NCBI GenBank assembly: GCA_900541485.1
Contig: UQJW01000002.1
Span: forward strand, 1-64,000
DNA: 64,000 bases
Direction: 5' to 3'
DNA from: an uncultured Dialister sp.
Lineage (GTDB): Bacteria > Bacillota > Negativicutes > Veillonellales > Dialisteraceae
The notes under the pieces are model-generated. The model was not told the origin of the DNA, ran no database searches, and saw only the letters and a program-made list of their open reading frames with translations. Positions within the stretch are counted from its first letter, which is position 1, and each line of letters begins with the position of its first letter. Shown here in pieces: positions 48,742 to 57,609 of this stretch. The position numbers and the translations under genes are program-made.

Positions 48742-51700
48742 CTATTCTTCAACCGGCTTTTGTTTATGATTTCTTCCTCCGATATGAAAATTCTCAATGA
48801 GAACAAAAAGCATCGGTACAATAAAAATTTGGAATATTGTAGCAGAGAGAACCCCAAAAACAACGGCAATCCCCATCTCAGACCTGGAATTAGCCCCGGC
48901 CCCTGTAGATAAAGCCAACGGAATATTTCCAAGTATGAAAGCCAGTGATGTCATCAATATAGGACGAAGACGAATCTTTGAGGCTTCTATAGCCGCTTCC
49001 AATGCGTCCATTCCCGCATCAGTACGCACTTTTGCATATTCTACAATCAGAATAGCGTTTTTGGCAGCCAGTCCGATAATTGTCAGCAGTCCGATTTGGA
49101 AATAAATGTCATTATACACAGTGAACAACCATGCCGCCAGACATGCCCCGAAAAAACCGGTCGGCATACCGAAAATAACGACAAGCGGCACTTTCCAACT
49201 TTCATAGAGAGCCGCCAATGAAAGGAACACGAAGAGCATGCCCAAAGATAACGCATAAATCGTTTTTCCGCTCGCTTCACGTTCTTGTGCTGATGATTCT
49301 GCAAAAGCATAACCATATCCGTTCGGTAATACTTCATTTGCCACTTCTTCCAATGCATTTAACGCTTCACCAGAAGAGTATCCGTCTGCCTGGCTTCCGC
49401 CAATCTTGACCGCCAGAAAATTATTATATCTCGTAATAACCGAAATGGCATTTGATTTTTTAGGAGTAATAAAAGTACTGATCGGTACCATATTTCCTTT
49501 ATTATCACGGACGGTAAGAAATTTATTATCTTCCGGACTCATGCGATAATCAATATCCGCCTGTGCAACCACCTTAAAATTGCGCCCATAAGCGGTAAAA
49601 TCATTAATCTGTACAGAACCGTAATATACCTGGAGTGCCGTAAATATATCCCCCACATTCACGCCGCTCTTCTGTGCTTTCTCCCGGTCTACATCAAAAT
49701 TATAAGAGGGGGTATCCATACGGAATGTAGTATATGCCATCTTAATTTCCGGTCTTTGGTTGGCCGCTTGTAAAAATCTCCCAATAACGGCCTGCATATT
49801 TTCCGTTGAATCTCCATTCTTATTTTGGATATACATGGAGAATCCGCCGGAAGCGCCCAACCCCGGAATAGGCGGAGGATTCATTGCCATGACAGATACT
49901 TCCGGATGTACGGCATTGAAAGCAAATGCTTTGGCTATAACTGCATTAATTTGTTCTGATGAATCCGTTCTTTCTTCCCAAGGCTTCAGCTTAATAAAAG
50001 ATAGCCCGGCATTCGGTTTTTGCCCTCCCGATAAAATATCAAAACCCGTCACTCCCATTGCTTCCTGGACGCCGGGGATTTCTTTCATATATTTCAGATA
50101 ATCGGTAATCGCCGCATTTGTTCTGACATTGACCGCCCCCTCTGGCAATGAAAACGAGGTTATAAAATAACCGTTATCTTCTTGCGGTAAAAAAGCAGTC
50201 GGCAAAGTAATAAACAGAGCTACCGATGCAATGGACAATCCCAGAAGAACAGCCATCGGAGCTATGATTCTGTTCCCCATTTTTTTGAGAAAATGACCAT
50301 AGGATTCTATCATTCGATCAAAGTAATCATTAAATCTATCCCAAAACTGCTGAATAGAACTCCGTCTTTGTTCTTTTCCCGGTACATGAAGCATTCCTGC
50401 GCAAAGTGCCGGCGTCAGAGATAATGCAACAAAGGCTGAAATCAAAACCGATACCGTAATGGTCAGTGCAAATTGCTTGTAAAGAATCCCCATGATTCCG
50501 CCAAGAAAAGCAACAGGCACGAAAACAGCAGCCAAAACAATAGCAACACCGATAACAGGGCTTTGTACTTTTTCCATAGCCACCATAGTTGCTTTTAGCG
50601 GCGACAAATGATTATACCGCATTTCATATTCGACTGCTTCAATAACCACGATAGCATCATCCACTACAAGACCTATCGCTAAAACCATAGCAAACAATGT
50701 CAATGTATTAATTGTAAATCCCAAAACAGCAAATGAAGCAAACGTCCCCAATAATGATACCGGTACGGCAATCATAGGAATTAATGTCGATCTCCAGTTT
50801 TGTAAGAAAACGTAGACAATAATTCCTACAATAATAAGCGCCTCCATGAAAGTCTGCAAGACCTCTTTAATAGACGCATAAACGAAATCCGTATTGTCCA
50901 CGGAAATACGATAGTCCATATCATCCGGAAACGTTTTCCTGTCTTCTTCCAATTTTGCTTTGATTTGATTAATCGTATCAATGGCATTTGCATCATCGGT
51001 TAAAGAAAATGCTACAACAGAAGCGGCATTTTCTCCCAATCGCGCAATAAAATCATAGCTTTTCGCATCCAACTGAATACGTGCCACATCTTTTAAACGC
51101 AGCATACTTCCGTCTTGATTGGTTCGTACCACTATATCACCAAATTCTTGCTCGGTAAGCAGACGACCTTTAACGGTAACAATATATTGGAAGGCCTGGT
51201 TTTTATCAACCGGCGCTGTTCCTATACTGCCCGCTGCCACCTGCTGATTCTGCGTTTTTACGGCAGCAATGACCTCCGTGGCGGAAATCTTATTTTGTGC
51301 CATCTTTCCCGGATCAAGCCAAATCCTCATAGCAAAATCCGATCCGAATTCCATGACGTTGCCCACGCCGGGAATGGACTTCAATTCGTCCAGATAGTTC
51401 ATGCTAAAGTAGTTTTTCAGAAATGTATCATCATATGTGCCGTTGGGAGAAACCAAACTGATAACCAGTGCCATATCCCCCGACGATTTCCGGGTCGTAA
51501 CTCCGATTGCACGAACCGTATCCGGTAATGCCGCATCAGAAGCGGTAACTCCATTTTGCACACGAATGGTTGCCATATCGGAATCCGTGTCCGATTCAAA
51601 TTGAACGGTCATTGAATAAGATCCGTTTGAATTACTCGTTGAACTGATACTGCGGAATCCTTCCACTCCAACTACATTTTTTTCTATAATTTGTGCCACT

Positions 51701-51879
51701 GTTTGTGCCACAACTTCCGAATCCGCCCCCGGATAGAAAGCATGTACTCCGACCTGGGGAGGCGTAATTTTAGGATAACGATCCACCGGTAGAGTAAGCA
51801 TGCAAAGCATTCCTGCAATTGAAATAACCAAAGCTACCACAATTGCGAATATTGGCCGGTTGATAAAAAATTTTGCCAT
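48742..51879 (-). CDS. RND multidrug efflux permease, AcrB/HAE1 type
   Basis: A 1045-residue inner-membrane proton-driven pump. N-terminal MAKFFINRPIFAIVVALVIS is the HAE1 signature. TM4 has the proton-relay pair in GLVVDDAIVVIEAVE, TM10 has the Lys in GLAAKNAILIVEYAK, and there are two large periplasmic loops. This architecture spans to an outer-membrane channel, supporting a diderm envelope. The partner fusion protein is directly upstream (9-nt gap), but no TolC-like outer-membrane gene is adjacent, so the channel must be encoded elsewhere. Confidence 0.96.
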   Translation of the reverse strand: MAKFFINRPIFAIVVALVISIAGMLCMLTLPVDRYPKITPPQVGVHAFYPGADSEVVAQTVAQIIEKNVVGVEGFRSISSTSNSNGSYSMTVQFESDTDSDMATIRVQNGVTASDAALPDTVRAIGVTTRKSSGDMALVISLVSPNGTYDDTFLKNYFSMNYLDELKSIPGVGNVMEFGSDFAMRIWLDPGKMAQNKISATEVIAAVKTQNQQVAAGSIGTAPVDKNQAFQYIVTVKGRLLTEQEFGDIVVRTNQDGSMLRLKDVARIQLDAKSYDFIARLGENAASVVAFSLTDDANAIDTINQIKAKLEEDRKTFPDDMDYRISVDNTDFVYASIKEVLQTFMEALIIVGIIVYVFLQNWRSTLIPMIAVPVSLLGTFASFAVLGFTINTLTLFAMVLAIGLVVDDAIVVIEAVEYEMRYNHLSPLKATMVAMEKVQSPVIGVAIVLAAVFVPVAFLGGIMGILYKQFALTITVSVLISAFVALSLTPALCAGMLHVPGKEQRRSSIQQFWDRFNDYFDRMIESYGHFLKKMGNRIIAPMAVLLGLSIASVALFITLPTAFLPQEDNGYFITSFSLPEGAVNVRTNAAITDYLKYMKEIPGVQEAMGVTGFDILSGGQKPNAGLSFIKLKPWEERTDSSEQINAVIAKAFAFNAVHPEVSVMAMNPPPIPGLGASGGFSMYIQNKNGDSTENMQAVIGRFLQAANQRPEIKMAYTTFRMDTPSYNFDVDREKAQKSGVNVGDIFTALQVYYGSVQINDFTAYGRNFKVVAQADIDYRMSPEDNKFLTVRDNKGNMVPISTFITPKKSNAISVITRYNNFLAVKIGGSQADGYSSGEALNALEEVANEVLPNGYGYAFAESSAQEREASGKTIYALSLGMLFVFLSLAALYESWKVPLVVIFGMPTGFFGACLAAWLFTVYNDIYFQIGLLTIIGLAAKNAILIVEYAKVRTDAGMDALEAAIEASKIRLRPILMTSLAFILGNIPLALSTGAGANSRSEMGIAVVFGVLSATIFQIFIVPMLFVLIENFHIGGRNHKQKPVEE

Positions 51880-51888
51880 AACCTCTCC

Positions 51889-53061
51889 TTATTTAACGCC
51901 ATGCTGCTGCCCGATTGCTTTCGTTGCAGACTCTTCCATTTGTTCTTTTGTTATTTTCATCGGGTCGACAGCTTGCCCCACCTGTACTTTGTTTTGTCCT
52001 TCCACAATAATTTCATCGTTTTCTGTAATACCGTTCTCGATAATAGAATATATTCCATATGTCGCTCCGACTTTTACGGATTTCTGCTGTACCTTTCCGT
52101 CTACAACCACATCAAGAATATCTTTATTCAGCAGCTGCAATATAGCTTTAGTCGGTACAAGAATACTGTCCTTTGACACCTCTGCGTCCGAAATGACCGT
52201 AGCATACATTCCGGGCACAAGAATACTACGAGGATTTGCAAAAGAAGCTTTCATCGTTAACTGCCCGCCGCTGAGTCCGGGACTTACCTGAACAATGGAA
52301 CCGGTTTCCTCATAAATGGAACCGTCGGATAACCGAAGCTTTAAATGATTCCCCAGTGTTCCGGTTCCCGACTTTTCTCTCTTCAGTTGTAAATACTCGC
52401 TCTCAGACATATCAAACTGCACATACAGAGGATCTGTAGAAGAAATCGTAACCATTGGCGTCTGTCCTGCCGTCACAAATGTTCCGACATTTACATCATC
52501 CATGGAAAGCGTCCCTGAAAAAGGGGCCGTCACAATCGTATCCCCCAAATTATCAGAAGCCATTTGTACTTGTGAGCGTGCCGCTTCGTAAGCGGCACGA
52601 TATGATTCTGTGGCAGATTTCTGTCTTTCATATACTTGTTTAGAAACAGCACCGCTGTGAACAAGCATTTCATACCTTGATAAATCACTTTTGGCATTTT
52701 CATACACTGCCTCTGCCTGCGCTGCATTTGCCTGTGCCGCTGCAAAAGCGGAAGAGTACGCTCTTGTATCGATTCTGTATAAAGGTTGTCCCGCTACAAC
52801 CTGCTCTCCGCCCTGTATATACTTTTCAATGACGGTTCCAGATACTTTCGCCCGTACCGGCAACTCCTGTAACGCGACAACGGTACCGCTATATTCACGC
52901 ATAATCGGTGTATCCGATTTGAAAGGGTTCAATGTATTCACTTTAACCGCCTGAGGCTGAGATTGTCCCGCCCGGGAAGCGGATCCGCACCCTGAGAAAA
53001 TGCCTGCTGACAAAATAAGACCTCCTGATAATACGACAGGCAATAGTTTCTTATATTTCAT
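51889..53061 (-). CDS. RND efflux membrane-fusion lipoprotein (AcrA-like)
   Basis: A 390-residue periplasmic adaptor. A signal peptide is followed by lipobox FSGC at about residue 22-25. The lipoyl halves, alpha-helical hairpin (about residues 95-165, Ala/Gln-rich: SSAFAAAQANAAQAEAVYE), and beta-barrel (TVTAPFSGTLS-like segment IVTAPFSGTLSMDDVNVGTF) are present. It links the pump to an outer-membrane channel. Two ATGs are adjacent at the start; 53061 is preferred for AAGGGGG spacing. A strong promoter with inverted-repeat elements precedes it. Confidence 0.94.
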   Translation of the reverse strand: MKYKKLLPVVLSGGLILSAGIFSGCGSASRAGQSQPQAVKVNTLNPFKSDTPIMREYSGTVVALQELPVRAKVSGTVIEKYIQGGEQVVAGQPLYRIDTRAYSSAFAAAQANAAQAEAVYENAKSDLSRYEMLVHSGAVSKQVYERQKSATESYRAAYEAARSQVQMASDNLGDTIVTAPFSGTLSMDDVNVGTFVTAGQTPMVTISSTDPLYVQFDMSESEYLQLKREKSGTGTLGNHLKLRLSDGSIYEETGSIVQVSPGLSGGQLTMKASFANPRSILVPGMYATVISDAEVSKDSILVPTKAILQLLNKDILDVVVDGKVQQKSVKVGATYGIYSIIENGITENDEIIVEGQNKVQVGQAVDPMKITKEQMEESATKAIGQQHGVK

Positions 53062-53167
53062 CATTACCCCCTTAAGATATTCCATAAAATGCTTTCTTTT
53101 CTTGCTCACTAAAAAATGTTAAAAATAAAACCCGGACACGACCGCAAGTCGAAAATTTATATTTATC

Positions 53168-53196
53168 ATATTATCAAATCTGTGTCCGTCAGTCAA
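53168..53196 (-). promoter_or_regulatory. Promoter of the RND efflux operon with repeat elements
   Basis: Minus-strand TTGACT-N17-TAATAT, about 110 nt upstream of the adaptor. CGGACAC in its spacer (53182-53188) has a complementary GTGTCCG at 53133-53139 in the leader, adjacent to a CGAC/GTCG hairpin (53139-53151). A regulator site or leader structure is possible; no TetR or MarR gene is next to it. Confidence 0.65.
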
Positions 53197-53219
53197 TATA
53201 AGTAAACTTCTATTTCCCT

Positions 53220-53690
53220 TTATGTCAACTCATCAACAGGAAGCTTTAATACCGCTTTCCTAATTTTCTGTGTGCCTTTTTTGCTGCAGCATAAAGGTCT
53301 GTGTAAATCCGCGGGATAGCAAACGATAAAGTCTCCCGTCCTTAGAAATATTTTGCTTTCATTTCCTTCTGACTTATAAAAATATAAATCCCGTTCGGGA
53401 TAAGATTCCGTTTCTTCTCCAACACCCCGGAAAGAACGGCATCCGATGATTTCTTCTCTCACATCTATCTCATATACCACATCAACAAATTTTTTATGTC
53501 CCTCCAGCTTTCTTTCCGATGCCGGTTCTGTGACCGGTGATTCTACTGACATATTGTATCCGTTGATTTGATACGAGCCATCTTTTACATTAGCAAAATC
53601 AAAATCTGTTATTTTCTTTAAACAATCATAAATGATAGCAGGCATTTGATTTTTATAGTCTGGTAAATAGTTGGCATTTCCAAAAATCAT
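53220..53690 (-). CDS. YhcH/YjgK/YiaL family protein (EbgC-like beta-barrel)
   Basis: A 156-residue cupin-like protein of the DUF386 family: MIFGNANYLPDY, VEYEIDVREEI-type strand, GDFIVCYPADLHRPLC with metal-binding His. Homologues include EbgC and YhcH (sialic-acid metabolism), but exact roles are unclear. AAGGAG precedes ATG 53690. No sugar-utilisation genes lie next to it; it follows the TVP38/thrC genes in the same direction with a 59-nt gap. Confidence 0.88.
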   Translation of the reverse strand: MIFGNANYLPDYKNQMPAIIYDCLKKITDFDFANVKDGSYQINGYNMSVESPVTEPASERKLEGHKKFVDVVYEIDVREEIIGCRSFRGVGEETESYPERDLYFYKSEGNESKIFLRTGDFIVCYPADLHRPLCCSKKGTQKIRKAVLKLPVDELT

Positions 53691-53749
53691 TGTGTTCTCC
53701 TTCCGTTAAAATGATAGTAAGTTTTCTTTTTATATTATTTTCAATTTGC

Positions 53750-54439
53750 TCATTTGTTTCGGTTCATATACCGCCAAATCACAAAATAAATAACAGACAC
53801 AATAATTACAATAATACTTAATCTCAGTGCGTGATCTTCCATATTTACCACATCATGCCCTATTACCACTTCCAGAGCGACTGACGGTAATTTTCCAATT
53901 AAGCTTCCAATAAAACAGTGCTTGGCAGAAATTCCTGATAAAGCACATACTGCAGTCACTAATCCGTTCGGCATATACGGAATCGCTCGTGCCACAAGGA
54001 CCGCCTGCCAGGAATCATAAGAATCCAACTTCATAAGCACCTTACTTTGCAAAATAATTTTTTTTGCAATCCCTCTGAAGAGTGTGCGCATAACCAAAAA
54101 AGACAGCATAACCCCCGTGGTTTCTGCCAACCAGGAGATGACTGTCCCCCAAAACAAGCCGAAAATAAGTCCGTTTGCCGTGGATATAAATATGGAAGGA
54201 AGAAAACCCACAATATTAATAATGACATCTATAAAAAAGCTTACAAAAGCAGCATAAATCCCAAAGCCCCTTAGATATTCTATAGTTTCCTGTAAATTTC
54301 CACTTTTGGATAAATGGTAAATCGTTGTATAAAAATCAGGATCCAAGAAATGAATCCCCGTCAGGACAATAACCAGCAAGGCCAACAGACCATACTTTAA
54401 TTGCCGTTCTTGTTTTTCCTCCAATTCAATATTTTTCAT
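53750..54439 (-). CDS. TVP38/TMEM64 (VTT domain) membrane protein
   Basis: A 229-residue integral membrane protein with about five hydrophobic segments and the VTT-domain pattern: FLPSIFISTANGLIFGLFWG, then ARAIPYMPNGLVTAVCALSG, and a C-terminal helix before RYMNRNK. DedA/TVP38 relatives are implicated in lipid scrambling or undecaprenyl-phosphate recycling; no specific role can be inferred. The ATG directly abuts the thrC stop (TAA-ATG), so they are co-translated. Confidence 0.88.
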   Translation of the reverse strand: MKNIELEEKQERQLKYGLLALLVIVLTGIHFLDPDFYTTIYHLSKSGNLQETIEYLRGFGIYAAFVSFFIDVIINIVGFLPSIFISTANGLIFGLFWGTVISWLAETTGVMLSFLVMRTLFRGIAKKIILQSKVLMKLDSYDSWQAVLVARAIPYMPNGLVTAVCALSGISAKHCFIGSLIGKLPSVALEVVIGHDVVNMEDHALRLSIIVIIVSVIYFVIWRYMNRNK

Positions 54440-55945
54440 TTACATCCCGGTTCCTGCAATAATTAATGCACCGCTATACTCTCTAATTACCTTCTCCATA
54501 TCCTGCCTTTCAACGATATCCGGGAATCTCTTTTCTGCCGTTTCCAATAATTTTAATTGCTTAGGCACAGCAATACCCGTTTCTTTCTCCAACATTCGTA
54601 ATGTATCGTAAGGATTCTCTTTTGAATCCAGCCCCAAAGCTTCCGCAATCGCTCCCGGAAACTTATAGGGATGTGCTGTCCCTATAATAACAGTATGACT
54701 ATGCAGTTCTATTCCGCCACGATTACAAATTTGTTTGTATACATCATAAGCCACTGCTGTATGGGGATCCATTAAATAACGGTACGCTTGGTATACGTCA
54801 GCAATTGCCCGTTTCATTCTTTCCGATCCCGTCCATCCGCCTCGGATATTTTTTAATGCGGTCTCCAACTCATCGCTGGATACTTTATATACTTTCTCCG
54901 TTCTTAGTAAATGCATCCACCGGTTTACCTTATCGGTTGACCCTGTCATGTAGTATAAAAATCGTTCAAAGTTCGAAGATATTAATATATCCATAGACGG
55001 TGATTCCGTCAGATGAAAATCTCTGCGGATATCATATGTTCCTGTTTCAAAGAAATCAGCTAAAACATGATTCTCATTAGATGCACAAACCAACTGATTA
55101 ATAGGTGTTCCAATCCTTTTCGCTATATAAGCTGCCAGGATATTTCCAAAATTACCGGTCGGGACAACCACATTGAACGATTCTCCCTTATTAATCGCCC
55201 CGTCTTTTACCAGCTTTATCCAGATCCATACATAATAGACAATTTGAGGCAATAGTCTGCCGATATTAATAGAATTTGCGCTGGAAAAAAGTATCCCATT
55301 CTCTTCCGAAGATTCTCTTAAAGAGCCAGCAAATATCTGCTTCAGCATACTTTGAGCATCATCAAAATTACCGTTAATACCGACAACTTTGACATTCTCT
55401 CCCAATTGCTTTTGCATTTGGTCTTTTTGTAGCGGACTGACTCCATGAGACGGATAAAAAACCATGATATCAATTCCCGGGACATCACGAAATCCTTCAA
55501 GTGCCGCCTTTCCCGTATCACCCGAAGTTGCTGTCAAAATTAATATCCTTTTTGATTTTTTCTGTCGCTTTTGTGCCCAGTCCAATAAATAAGGAAATAA
55601 TGAAAGTGCCAAATCCTTAAATGCACAAGTTTTCCCATGGAACATTTCTGCTATTGAAAAGTCTTCATTTATCTTTCTTACCGGAACAACCTCATCGGTT
55701 TCAAAATTTCCCGTATATGCAGTTTTTGTAAATATCGAAAGCTCCTCTTCAGATATCTCCGGCAAAAATGGTGTTAATATAAATGATGCCAACTCCGGAT
55801 ATGACAAATTTTTTATTTTTTCATAATCAAAAAACGGTTCCGGCAATTTATCCGGCAGATACAGTCCTCCGTCTTTTGCCAATCCTTGCAGGAGTGCTTC
55901 TTCTGCAGTTTTAGTTTCCCCGCTTCTGGTGCTTATATATTTCAC
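54440..55945 (-). CDS. thrC: Threonine synthase
   Basis: A 501-residue PLP enzyme converting O-phosphohomoserine to threonine, of the long E. coli/yeast-like type. The PLP lysine is in GKTCAFKDLALSLFPYL, the phosphate loop is VPTGNFGNILAAYIAKR, and ATSGDTGKAAL is typical. The start is a GTG at 55945 with GGGAGG 5 nt upstream; no in-frame ATG is placed better. The hom and thrB genes are not nearby. Confidence 0.95.
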   Translation of the reverse strand: MKYISTRSGETKTAEEALLQGLAKDGGLYLPDKLPEPFFDYEKIKNLSYPELASFILTPFLPEISEEELSIFTKTAYTGNFETDEVVPVRKINEDFSIAEMFHGKTCAFKDLALSLFPYLLDWAQKRQKKSKRILILTATSGDTGKAALEGFRDVPGIDIMVFYPSHGVSPLQKDQMQKQLGENVKVVGINGNFDDAQSMLKQIFAGSLRESSEENGILFSSANSINIGRLLPQIVYYVWIWIKLVKDGAINKGESFNVVVPTGNFGNILAAYIAKRIGTPINQLVCASNENHVLADFFETGTYDIRRDFHLTESPSMDILISSNFERFLYYMTGSTDKVNRWMHLLRTEKVYKVSSDELETALKNIRGGWTGSERMKRAIADVYQAYRYLMDPHTAVAYDVYKQICNRGGIELHSHTVIIGTAHPYKFPGAIAEALGLDSKENPYDTLRMLEKETGIAVPKQLKLLETAEKRFPDIVERQDMEKVIREYSGALIIAGTGM

Positions 55946-55984
55946 AAAAACCTCCCATAAATTAAATCATAGTAGTATTATGTC

Positions 55985-56014
55985 ATTTTACCATAGAATC
56001 ATTTTATAAGACAA
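55985..56014 (-). promoter_or_regulatory. Promoter of thrC
   Basis: Minus-strand TTGTCT-N18-TAAAAT with an extended TGG before the -10, about 40 nt upstream of the GTG start. No T-box or leader-peptide attenuator is seen. Confidence 0.5.
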
Positions 56015-56044
56015 AGCTTTCTCAATTGTATAAATCAGATGCTT

Positions 56045-56220
56045 TCATCTTCCACATATCTTTCTCATTACAATTAATTGCTTCACGGCTAAAAATTCAT
56101 ATCTCCTCTTTACAGCGATTACCATATCCGCTCCGTTTTCTCATTTCCCCAACTCCGACTGCAATTCATCTAAAATTACCCCTACTTCCTGTGTGCAAAA
56201 ATCAGGTGCTTCTCCTCAGC
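56045..56220 (-). other. Possible gene remnant
   Basis: One minus-strand frame stays open for about 24 codons (ending VILDELQSELGK), then a TGA at 56141-56143, then 31 more codons (ENGADMVIAVKRRYEFL and on) to a TGA at 56045-56047. There is no start codon with a good ribosome-binding site. I recognise no family. It may be debris of a decayed gene, or chance. Confidence 0.25.
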
Positions 56221-56225
56221 AAACA

Positions 56226-56250
56226 ATATAAAAGCACCCCTTCGAGTGCT
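56226..56250 (-). terminator. Second terminator-like hairpin
   Basis: AGCACTC-GAAG-GGGTGCT then TTTTAT on the minus strand, 18 nt beyond the first hairpin after the broken small gene. Confidence 0.6.
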
Positions 56251-56267
56251 AATTAAATAAGGCTTTC

Positions 56268-56299
56268 ACAAAAACCACGGTTTTTATGTCGTGGTTTTT
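56268..56299 (-). terminator. Intrinsic terminator after the broken small gene
   Basis: A 10-bp stem AAAAACCACG/CGTGGTTTTT with a 10-nt loop; it overlaps the stop codon at 56298-56300. Confidence 0.75.
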
Positions 56300-56498
56300 A
56301 TTCTTCTATAATCTCAATGCTTGCTATCTCATCATCACTGAAAAAGATATAATCCTTACCCTTATAGAATGTTAAAGAATCTTTTCCGGTCTCGTCATTG
56401 TCTTCTTCGCCTGTGATATCATTAATCATACCAATAAATATTTTATCATTTGTAGCTTTTATTTTTGCTTTTTTTCAACAACTATCATCTATTTTCAT
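56298..56498 (-). pseudogene. Small acidic protein gene interrupted near its start
   Basis: From ATG 56498 (AAAGGA 8 nt upstream) the frame reads MKIDDSC, then TGA at 56475-56477, then continues open for 58 codons (KKAKIKATNDKIFIG ... ASIEIIEE). The body resembles short Sm-like-fold hypothetical proteins with a xxVxATNxKxFxG opening. A second ATG at 56488, in another frame, reads MIVVEKK and joins the body by a -1 shift at A-AAA-AAG; adding one A to the A7 run would do the same. So it is either a frameshifted pseudogene, a programmed -1 frameshift, or a sequencing homopolymer error. It has its own promoter and terminator. Confidence 0.55.
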
Positions 56499-56534
56499 AA
56501 CCTTAATCCTTTCTTGGGTACTAGATTTTTCTTG

Positions 56535-56579
56535 TTATCGTTTTTTATGAAGTTATCAAATAAAATAACGATAAGTCAA
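56535..56579 (-). promoter_or_regulatory. Promoter with clustered inverted repeats
   Basis: Minus-strand TTGACT-N17-ATAACT (weak -10) upstream of the broken small gene. TTATCGTT (56535-56542) pairs with AACGATAA (56567-56574), and GTTAT/ATAAC (56552-56556, 56565-56569) nests inside. The repeats cover the -10 and spacer, like an operator of a phage- or plasmid-type repressor. Confidence 0.4.
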
Positions 56580-56612
56580 AAGGATTTACATCACTTTTCT
56601 TGAATATTTTTA

Positions 56613-56628
56613 GTGCAAGATCTTGCAC
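56613..56628. repeat. 16-bp perfect palindrome
   Basis: GTGCAAGATCTTGCAC reads the same on both strands. It lies between the tRNA-Leu terminator and the repeat-rich promoter. It has no loop and no T run, so it looks more like a dimeric protein-binding site than a terminator. Confidence 0.6.
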
Positions 56629-56662
56629 CAAAAACAAAATGGATAAGTGGTTTAGGTAAAAC

Positions 56663-56708
56663 TAAAAACCCCGATGGTAGATTTTAATCGATACTATCGG
56701 GGTTTTTA
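56663..56708 (-). terminator. Intrinsic terminator after tRNA-Leu(CAA)
   Basis: AAAAACCCCGAT.GTA and TAC.ATCGGGGTTTTT (56664-56679 with 56692-56707, one mismatch) form a strong hairpin 3 nt after the tRNA 3' end. Confidence 0.88.
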
Positions 56709-56710
56709 TA

Positions 56711-56796
56711 TGGTGCCGGAGGTGGGACTTGAACCCACACGATATTGCTATCGGCAGATTTTGAGTCTGCTGCGTCTGCCATTCCGCCACTCCGGC
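56711..56796 (-). tRNA. tRNA-Leu (anticodon CAA)
   Basis: Acceptor GCCGGAG pairs with CTCCGGC, A discriminator, encoded CCA, long class II variable arm and GGTTCAAGTCC T-arm. The anticodon loop ACTCAAAATC reads CAA. It lies 39 nt after surE in the same direction. Confidence 0.95.
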
Positions 56797-56835
56797 ATAT
56801 GCTGACGGGAATAATATTATCATATAAAGAGTATT

Positions 56836-57609
56836 TCAGTCAATGAATGTTTCAGTTATTTTTTCAATATCTTTTATTTGTTTATAATCCGTCTGATTCC
56901 ACTGAAGGGGCGTTACGGTAATAAATCCGTTTCTTGCCCAGCAAACATCAGTATTTTCATTTTCTGCCATTACCGGTTTACCGCTCATATAAAATTCCAT
57001 AACCTCTTCATCTTTTTTATCTTGTTTTATAACATTAGTATATTGCTGTAAACCCAACGGAGTTACTTTCACATTATTCCAATTCATCTTCTCCGATTGG
57101 ATAACGGGGATATTCAGATTTAAGACTCCTTGATATTTATTTTTTATAAAATACTTTTCCACTGCTTCTTTTGAAAAATCAGCAGCTTTAAGCAGATAGT
57201 CTATATTTTCTGATTTATCTGTCGATACAGCCATAGCGGGAATTTCCCAAAAAACTCCTTCCATCGCACCTGCTACTGTTCCGCTGTAAAGACAATCACT
57301 CCCGGTATTAAATCCGCAATTCATACCGGAAAGAATTAAGTCGGGCTTATCATTTTGCAGCCAATATTCCAGTGCCAACTTGCAACAATCTCCTGTAGTC
57401 CCCGATAAAGAATATACCTCTATATTTTTTCCGTAACTTTTTTGCCGTTTCAGATATAACGGCTTACGTAATGATAAAGAACCGGAGCAGGAGCTCATTT
57501 CCATTTCCGGAGCAATTACTGTTATTTTCGCTATTTCAGATAAACTGAGCGCGAGATAGCGAATTCCCTTTGATGAAAATCCGTCATCGTTTGTTAAAAA
57601 TATATGCAT
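56836..57609 (-). CDS. surE: 5'/3'-nucleotidase SurE
   Basis: A 257-residue SurE phosphatase. The metal site is TNDDGFSSKG at the N-terminus, with SGMNCGFNTGSDCLYSGTVA holding the conserved Asn and Ser, then the C-terminal VTPLQWNQTDY. It dephosphorylates nucleoside 5'/3'-monophosphates and short polyphosphate. The ATG overlaps the preceding glycosyltransferase stop by 1 nt (TAATG), so it is the last protein gene of the envelope operon. Confidence 0.94.
   Translation of the reverse strand: MHIFLTNDDGFSSKGIRYLALSLSEIAKITVIAPEMEMSSCSGSLSLRKPLYLKRQKSYGKNIEVYSLSGTTGDCCKLALEYWLQNDKPDLILSGMNCGFNTGSDCLYSGTVAGAMEGVFWEIPAMAVSTDKSENIDYLLKAADFSKEAVEKYFIKNKYQGVLNLNIPVIQSEKMNWNNVKVTPLGLQQYTNVIKQDKKDEEVMEFYMSGKPVMAENENTDVCWARNGFITVTPLQWNQTDYKQIKDIEKITETFID

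Noticed and set aside
55946..56040. T-box riboswitch before thrC
   Set aside because: No AGGGUGGNACCGCG-type sequence or terminator is present in the short leader.
56475..56477. In-frame TGA as selenocysteine in the small gene
   Set aside because: No SECIS-like hairpin directly follows, and the A7 frameshift explanation is simpler.
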